Source: Mangrovactinospora gilvigrisea (GTDB lineage: Bacteria; Actinomycetota; Actinomycetes; Streptomycetales; Streptomycetaceae). Taken from it: 35,613 nt of DNA. The notes below the pieces were generated by a model. That model ran no database searches. It had not been told where the DNA came from and saw only the letters and a program-made list of their open reading frames with translations. The DNA is taken from the NCBI RefSeq assembly GCF_001879105.1, contig NZ_MLCF01000030.1, forward strand, positions 1 through 35,613, in the 5' to 3' direction. The position numbers and the translations under genes were made by a program. Positions 31,526 to 35,613 of this stretch are shown piece by piece. The stretch's first letter is position 1; each line of letters opens with the position of its first letter.

Positions 31526-34083
31526 CCCGCCTCGCCGTACCCGACCTGTGCCTGGTCGTCCTCGTCGGCGCCACCGGCTCGGGCAAGTCCTCCTTCGCCC
31601 GGCGCCACTTCCTGCCCACCCAGACCGTCTCCTCGGACACCTGCCGCGGCGTCGTCTCCGACGACGAGGGCAGCCAGGAAGCCACCAAGGACGCCTTCGA
31701 CCTCGTCCACTACATCGTCGGCAAGCGCCTCGCCGCCGGCCGGCTCACCGTCGTCGACGCCACCAACGTCAAGCCCGAGGACCGCCGCCACCTGGTGGAG
31801 GTGGCCCGCGAGCACGACGTGCTGCCGGTGGCGATCGTCCTGGACGTGCCGCCGGAGGTGTGCGCCGAGCGCAACAGCACCCGCCCGGACCGCGCCCACA
31901 TGCCCGCCCACGTGGTGCCCCGGCACGTCCGCGAACTGCGCCGGGGGCTGCGCTCGCTGGCCCGCGAGGGCTTCCGCACCGTCCACCACCTGCGCGGCGC
32001 GGCGGAGATCGAGGCCGCCGAGATCGCCCTGGAGCCGCGCTACAACGACCTGCGCCACCTCACCGGGCCGTTCGACATCATCGGCGACATCCACGGCTGC
32101 CGCTCCGAGCTGGAGTCGCTCCTCGGCGAGCTGGGCTACGCGGTGGAGCGCGACGAGTCCGGCCGCCCGGTGAACGCCCGTCACCCCGAGGGCCGCACCG
32201 CGGTGTTCGTCGGCGACCTCGTCGACCGCGGCCCGGACAGCCCCGGCGTGCTGCGCCTGGTCATGGGCATGGTGGAGGCGGGCAACGCGCTCTGCATCCC
32301 CGGCAACCACGAGAACAAGCTGGGCCGCGCGCTCTCCGGCCGCACGGTGCAGACGACGCACGGCCTCGCCGAGACGCTCGCCCAGCTGGAGGCGCTCCCG
32401 GAGGGCGAGCGCGAGGAGTTCACCGCCCGGGTGCGCACCTTCATCCGCGGCCTGATCAGCCACTACCTGTTGGACGGCGGCAAGCTGGTGGTCGCCCACG
32501 CCGGGCTGATCGAGAAGTACCACGGCCGCACCTCCGGCCGGGTCCGCTCCTTCGCCCTGTACGGGGACACCACCGGCGAGACCGACTCCTACGGCCTGCC
32601 GGTGCGCTACCCGTGGGCCGAGGAGTACCGCGGCCGCGCGTCGGTCGTCTACGGCCACACCCCCACGCCCGGCGCCAAGTGGCTCAACAACACGCTGTGC
32701 CTGGACACCGGTTGCGTCTTCGGCGGCCGGCTGACGGCGCTGCGCTGGCCCGAGCGGCAGATCGTCGACGTGCCGGCCGAGCGGGTCTGGTACGAGCCGG
32801 TGCGCCCGCTGGTCCCGGAGGGGCCGGGCGGCCGCGAGGGGCGTCCGCTCGACCTGCGCGACGTCTCCGGGCGCCGGATCATCGACACCCGGCACGCCGG
32901 ACGGATCTCCGTCCGCGAGGAGAACGCCGCCGCGGCGCTGGAGGTGATGAGCCGGTTCGCCGTCGACCCGCGGCTGCTGGCCTACCTGCCGCCGACCATG
33001 GCGCCCTCGGCGACCTCCGCGCGCGAGGGGTACCTGGAGCACCCGGTGGAGGCGTTCGCCGGCTACCGGGCCGACGGGGTGCGGCACGTGGTGTGCGAGG
33101 AGAAGCACATGGGCTCGCGGGCCGTGGTGCTGGTGGCGAAGGACGAGGAGGCCGCGGAGCGGCGCTTCGGCCTGGCGTCGCCGGGCACCGTGGTGACGCG
33201 GACCGGCCGGCCGTTCTTCGATCCGTCGGACGGGCGGGAGGCGGCGGTGCTCGCCGCGGTCCGCGACGCGATCACCGCGGCCGGGCTCTGGAAGTCGCTG
33301 GAGACCGACTGGCTGCTGCTCGACTGCGAGCTGATGCCCTGGTCGCTGAAGGCGGGGGAGCTGCTGCGCCGCCAGTACGCGGCGGTGGGGGCGGCGGCCG
33401 GGGCCTCGTTCCCGCCGGCGCTGGCCGCGCTGCGGTCGGCGGCCGAACGGGGCGTGGACGTCGGCGCGCTGACGTCCCGCCAGGAGGCGCGGGACGGGGC
33501 GGCGTCGCTCTTCCGGGATGCCTACCGCCGCTACTGCTGGACGGTGGACGGCATGGACGGGGTGCGGCTGGCGCCGTTCCAGCTGCTCGCGGCGGAGGGC
33601 CGCAGCCTGGCGGCCGTCCCGCACGCCGAGCAGCTGGCGTGGATCGACGCACTGGTGGCGGCGGACGGCACCGGCCTGCTGCGCGAGACCGGCCGGCTCT
33701 TCGTCGACACCGAGGACGAGGCGTCGGTGGCGGCGGGCGGCCGCTGGTGGACGGAGCTGACGGAGGCCGGCGGCGAGGGCATGGTCGTCAAGCCGGCCGA
33801 GGCGCTGGCGACCAAGGACCACCGGCTGGTGCAGCCGGGCGTGAAGGTCCGCGGCCGGGAGTACCTGCGGATCATCTACGGCCCGGAGTACACCGAGCCG
33901 GAGCGCCTGGAGAAGCTCCGCGGCCGCGGCCTGGGCCACAAGCGGTCGCTGGCGCTGCGCGAGTACGCGCTGGGCCTGGAGGCGCTGGACCGGCTGGCCG
34001 CGGGCGAGCCGCTGTGGCGCGTCCACGAGGCGGTCTTCGCGGTCCTCGCCCTGGAGTCCGAGCCGGTCGACCCCCGGCTCTGA
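31522..34083 (+). CDS. pnkp: Pnkp, polynucleotide kinase-phosphatase and ligase
   Basis: This 853-residue trifunctional RNA-repair enzyme has three modules. The 5'-OH kinase (about 8-170) has P-loop GATGSGKS (16-23). The 2',3'-phosphatase, a metallophosphoesterase (about 184-400), has DIHG (Asp189, His191), GDLVDRG, GNHE (Asn262, His263), AHAG (His326) and GHTP (His379). The adenylyltransferase (about 475-853) has EEKHMGSR with active Lys528. Size and order match the Clostridium thermocellum enzyme (870 aa). With Hen1 it repairs RNA cut by ribotoxins, such as tRNAs. The ATG overlaps the hen1 stop. No ribotoxin gene is seen nearby. Confidence 0.96.
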   Translation: MTRLAVPDLCLVVLVGATGSGKSSFARRHFLPTQTVSSDTCRGVVSDDEGSQEATKDAFDLVHYIVGKRLAAGRLTVVDATNVKPEDRRHLVEVAREHDVLPVAIVLDVPPEVCAERNSTRPDRAHMPAHVVPRHVRELRRGLRSLAREGFRTVHHLRGAAEIEAAEIALEPRYNDLRHLTGPFDIIGDIHGCRSELESLLGELGYAVERDESGRPVNARHPEGRTAVFVGDLVDRGPDSPGVLRLVMGMVEAGNALCIPGNHENKLGRALSGRTVQTTHGLAETLAQLEALPEGEREEFTARVRTFIRGLISHYLLDGGKLVVAHAGLIEKYHGRTSGRVRSFALYGDTTGETDSYGLPVRYPWAEEYRGRASVVYGHTPTPGAKWLNNTLCLDTGCVFGGRLTALRWPERQIVDVPAERVWYEPVRPLVPEGPGGREGRPLDLRDVSGRRIIDTRHAGRISVREENAAAALEVMSRFAVDPRLLAYLPPTMAPSATSAREGYLEHPVEAFAGYRADGVRHVVCEEKHMGSRAVVLVAKDEEAAERRFGLASPGTVVTRTGRPFFDPSDGREAAVLAAVRDAITAAGLWKSLETDWLLLDCELMPWSLKAGELLRRQYAAVGAAAGASFPPALAALRSAAERGVDVGALTSRQEARDGAASLFRDAYRRYCWTVDGMDGVRLAPFQLLAAEGRSLAAVPHAEQLAWIDALVAADGTGLLRETGRLFVDTEDEASVAAGGRWWTELTEAGGEGMVVKPAEALATKDHRLVQPGVKVRGREYLRIIYGPEYTEPERLEKLRGRGLGHKRSLALREYALGLEALDRLAAGEPLWRVHEAVFAVLALESEPVDPRL

Positions 34084-34095
34084 GCGCCCCGCCCC

Positions 34096-34147
34096 CGCCG
34101 CCCCCGGCGTACCCGCCCCCTGGGGGGACCGGGGCGGAGGGGCGGCG
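34096..34147. terminator. Possible GC-rich terminator after pnkp
   Basis: CGCCGCCCC (34096-34104) pairs with GGGGCGGCG (34139-34147), with an inner CCCCC/GGGGG stem. There is no T-run, so this could be a weak or rho-assisted terminator. Confidence 0.35.
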
Positions 34148-34178
34148 AGCCCGGCACCGCGGAGGCCGGCGTGAGGCA

Positions 34179-34838
34179 CTCGCCGAACGCCTCGATCCGG
34201 GCGACCACTTCGGCCGGCTCCCCGCCGATCGGCATCTGCCGCGCCCAGGCCAGCAGCGGGCGGCGGCTCTCGGCCGTCGGGTAGGGGGCGAGGTACGGCG
34301 CCAGCGCGGCCTCGTCCAGCGGGTGGAGGACCCCGCCGGTGTAGGCGCCGCGGATCAGGGCGTCGCTCTCCAGGCCGAGCGCCTCGCCCTCGCCGGGCCG
34401 CCGCAGCCGCGCGGTGCGCTCGCGCGCCTGGGGCGACAGCTCGTCGGCGTCGAGCGGCTTCACGATCGCCTCGAAGAGGGCCAGCCCGCGCACCCGGCCG
34501 GCGTGCCGGGCCGCGAAGTCGCAGGCGAGCGTGCCGCCCCAGTCGTGGCCGACGAGGATCACCCGGTCCAGCCCGAGCGCGTCGAACCAGGCGTCGAGGT
34601 AGCGGGCGTGCTCGGCGAAGGAGTGGTCGAGGCCGGCGGGCCGGCCGGAGTGCCCCATCCCGATGAGGTCGGGGGCGAGGACGCGGTGCGTGCCGAGGGG
34701 CAGTTCGGGCACGACGTTCCGCCACATCCAGGAGGACGCGGGGTTGCCGTGCAGCAGCACGATCGGCGTTCCGCCGGCGGACGCGGTGCCGTACTCCTCG
34801 TGGTGGAGGTGGGAGTCGAGAACGGGGGTGCTGGGCAT
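34179..34838 (-). pseudogene. Haloalkane dehalogenase missing its C-terminus
   Basis: The minus strand encodes the alpha/beta-hydrolase fold of a haloalkane dehalogenase: HGNPASSW with halide-binding Asn32, nucleophile Asp99 and Trp100 in GHDWGG, acid Glu123 in LFEA, and a cap ending MPIGGEPAEVVARIEAFGECL (about 201-222). Enzymes of this class are about 295 residues and need a catalytic His in the last 30 residues. Here similarity stops near residue 220, and the frame runs on in low-complexity sequence and then antisense to pnkp. The last 75 or so residues are gone. The ATG at 34838 has a GAGGAG site, so a truncated protein could be made, but hydrolysis is unlikely. Confidence 0.72.
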
Positions 34839-34849
34839 GGCGGTTCTCC

Positions 34850-35425
34850 TCAGGCGTTCGACGCGGTCTTGCTCGCGGCCGCGGTCTCGGACTCGGACTT
34901 GCTCTCGGCGTCGGCGTCGGCGTCGGCGTCGGACTCGGCGTCGGACTCGGCGTCGGACACGGTCGCCGTCTCGGCGGCCCGCGCCGCGGCCGCCGCCGCG
35001 GCGACCCGGGCCAGCCCGGCGGGGTCGGCGGCCCACAGGACCTCGCCCGCCACACGGCTGAGGCGCCAGCCGTCCGGTGTCCGGACGGCGCGCAGCCGGG
35101 CGCGCTCGCCGAGGGCGTTGGCGGGCGCCCGGCCCTCGCCGACCATCACCATCAGCCGGCTGATGTCGAGGTCGGCGCGGTCGCCGTCGACCTCGATCAG
35201 CGTGCCGGTGTGCAGATGCTGGGTGGCGGTCCACCGCCCGTGGGTGCGGGCGGCCTCCCGGGTGATCTCCTCCAGCCCGCGGAGGACGCCGCCCGGGGTC
35301 GACACCTCCGCGTCGGGGGCGAAGATCTCGGCCGTCTCGGCCGTGGTGAAGCGGCTGTCGTCGAGCCAGCGGTCCCAGCGGGCGAGCAGCTCGGTGAGGG
35401 CGGCGCGGTCGTCGTGCACGGTCAT
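34850..35425 (-). CDS. SnoaL-like (NTF2-fold) protein with an acidic repeat tail
   Basis: The first 130 residues form a SnoaL-like domain: TELLARWDRWLDDSRF, EIFAPDAEVSTPGG, TGTLIEVDGDRADLD and LRAVRTPDGWRLSRVAGEVLW. Such domains occur in small hydrolases, isomerases and ligand-binding proteins; the ligand is unknown. The last 40 residues are Ser/Asp/Ala/Glu-rich, encoded by a hexamer-type repeat, and look disordered. The ATG at 35425 has GGAGA upstream. It is 11 bases before the dehalogenase remnant, so they were one operon. The divergent region carries three palindromes. Confidence 0.83.
   Translation of the reverse strand: MTVHDDRAALTELLARWDRWLDDSRFTTAETAEIFAPDAEVSTPGGVLRGLEEITREAARTHGRWTATQHLHTGTLIEVDGDRADLDISRLMVMVGEGRAPANALGERARLRAVRTPDGWRLSRVAGEVLWAADPAGLARVAAAAAAARAAETATVSDAESDAESDADADADAESKSESETAAASKTASNA
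34905..34960 (-). repeat. Simple repeat coding the acidic tail
   Basis: On the plus strand runs of GGCGTC and GGACTC alternate, encoding SDAESDAESDADADADAES on the minus strand. Changes by whole units keep the frame. Confidence 0.65.
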
Positions 35426-35457
35426 GGCGGCGGTCTCCGTTCGACGTTCAACGATGG

Positions 35458-35515
35458 CGTTAGCTCCACTAACGTTTGTGGCACTAACGAAACTAGACCG
35501 TTAGGAGCACTAACG
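35458..35515. promoter_or_regulatory. Three 17-bp palindromic operators in a divergent promoter
   Basis: CGTTAG-N5-CTAACG occurs at 35458-35474 and at 35499-35515, and as CGTTTG-N5-CTAACG at 35473-35489, which shares two bases with the first copy. The spacers (CTCCA, TGGCA, GAGCA) all end in CA. The last copy lies seven bases before the TACGAT box of the truncated plus-strand gene, so binding there could repress it. The regulator is probably that truncated gene. Confidence 0.7.
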
Positions 35516-35522
35516 CAAGGGG

Positions 35523-35528
35523 TACGAT
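35523..35528 (+). promoter_or_regulatory. -10 box for a leaderless transcript at the right edge
   Basis: TACGAT ends six bases before the ATG at 35535, with no ribosome-binding site in the gap. Confidence 0.45.
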
Positions 35529-35534
35529 CCGCTC

Positions 35535-35613
35535 ATGTCCGCAGACCCCCGCCGCCTGCACCCCGGCCGCCCGCTGCACGGCTCCCCCGCCGCCACCCCC
35601 GCCCGCCTCGCGG
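35535..35613 (+). CDS. Start of a gene cut by the window edge
   Basis: Only 26 codons (MSADPRRLHPG, then Pro/Ala-rich sequence to ARLA) are visible. The position beside three operators and a -10 box suggests a transcriptional regulator of the divergent genes, with TARL-like sequence at the edge where a TetR-type helix could begin. The family cannot be assigned from this. Confidence 0.4.
   Translation, partial: MSADPRRLHPGRPLHGSPAATPARLA

Noticed and set aside
29930..34083. The hen1-pnkp pair as part of a toxin-antitoxin or CRISPR locus
   Set aside because: No toxin, antitoxin, cas gene or repeat array is present next to it.
31366..35055. A 1229-residue minus-strand frame over pnkp
   Set aside because: Pnkp on the plus strand is certain; the frame is a GC-skew shadow without recognisable motifs.

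Overview
The window is high-GC actinobacterial DNA, almost certainly from Streptomyces or a close relative in the Streptomycetaceae. The signs are very GC-rich third codon positions, a CutR/CutS pair next to DUF4193, dut and DUF3710 genes, and many promoters of the type that feed leaderless mRNAs. No rRNA, tRNA, CRISPR array or insertion sequence was seen.

Left part (1 to 20.8 kb) is a conserved chromosomal block. A small conserved gene is divergent from cutR-cutS, an envelope-stress two-component system. Then come a DUF4193 zinc-ribbon protein, an EcsC-like protein, an opposing DUF3093 membrane protein, dut and DUF3710. A full kdp potassium-pump operon follows: a 41-residue membrane protein, kdpF, A, B, C, D and E. 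After it come an OB-fold protein, a DUF3159 membrane protein, two TrkA-like RCK proteins on the minus strand, a large APC-type permease that I recognise as KimA-like, and a TrmA/RumA-type RNA methyltransferase. Apart from kdp, this order matches the Mycobacterium tuberculosis Rv2689c to Rv2699c region as I recall it, so kdp looks inserted into an old actinobacterial block. Potassium is the theme of the middle of the window: an ATP-driven pump with its own sensor and regulator, two nucleotide-binding RCK subunits, and a predicted K+/H+ symporter.

Middle part (20.8 to 29.8 kb) is accessory. A MarR regulator with two palindromic operators is divergent from a DMT exporter and a NAD(P)-binding reductase-like gene. 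Next are decayed pieces of two genes (a secreted deacetylase-type protein and a nucleotide-sugar dehydrogenase), a PrmC-related methyltransferase, a P-loop ATPase overlapping a MazG-like pyrophosphohydrolase, a small unknown gene, an LLM flavin/F420 oxidoreductase and a four-helix membrane protein of unknown role.

Right part (29.9 to 35.6 kb) carries the bacterial RNA-repair pair hen1-pnkp as an overlapping two-gene operon, then a haloalkane dehalogenase that has lost its C-terminal third, a SnoaL-like protein with a repeat-encoded acidic tail, and a divergent gene cut by the window edge. Three overlapping 17-bp palindromes lie between the last two.

The points most worth following up are the KimA-like permease paired with RCK proteins, the small protein and direct repeats in front of kdpF, the ATPase-MazG pair, and the three-palindrome operator at the right edge.
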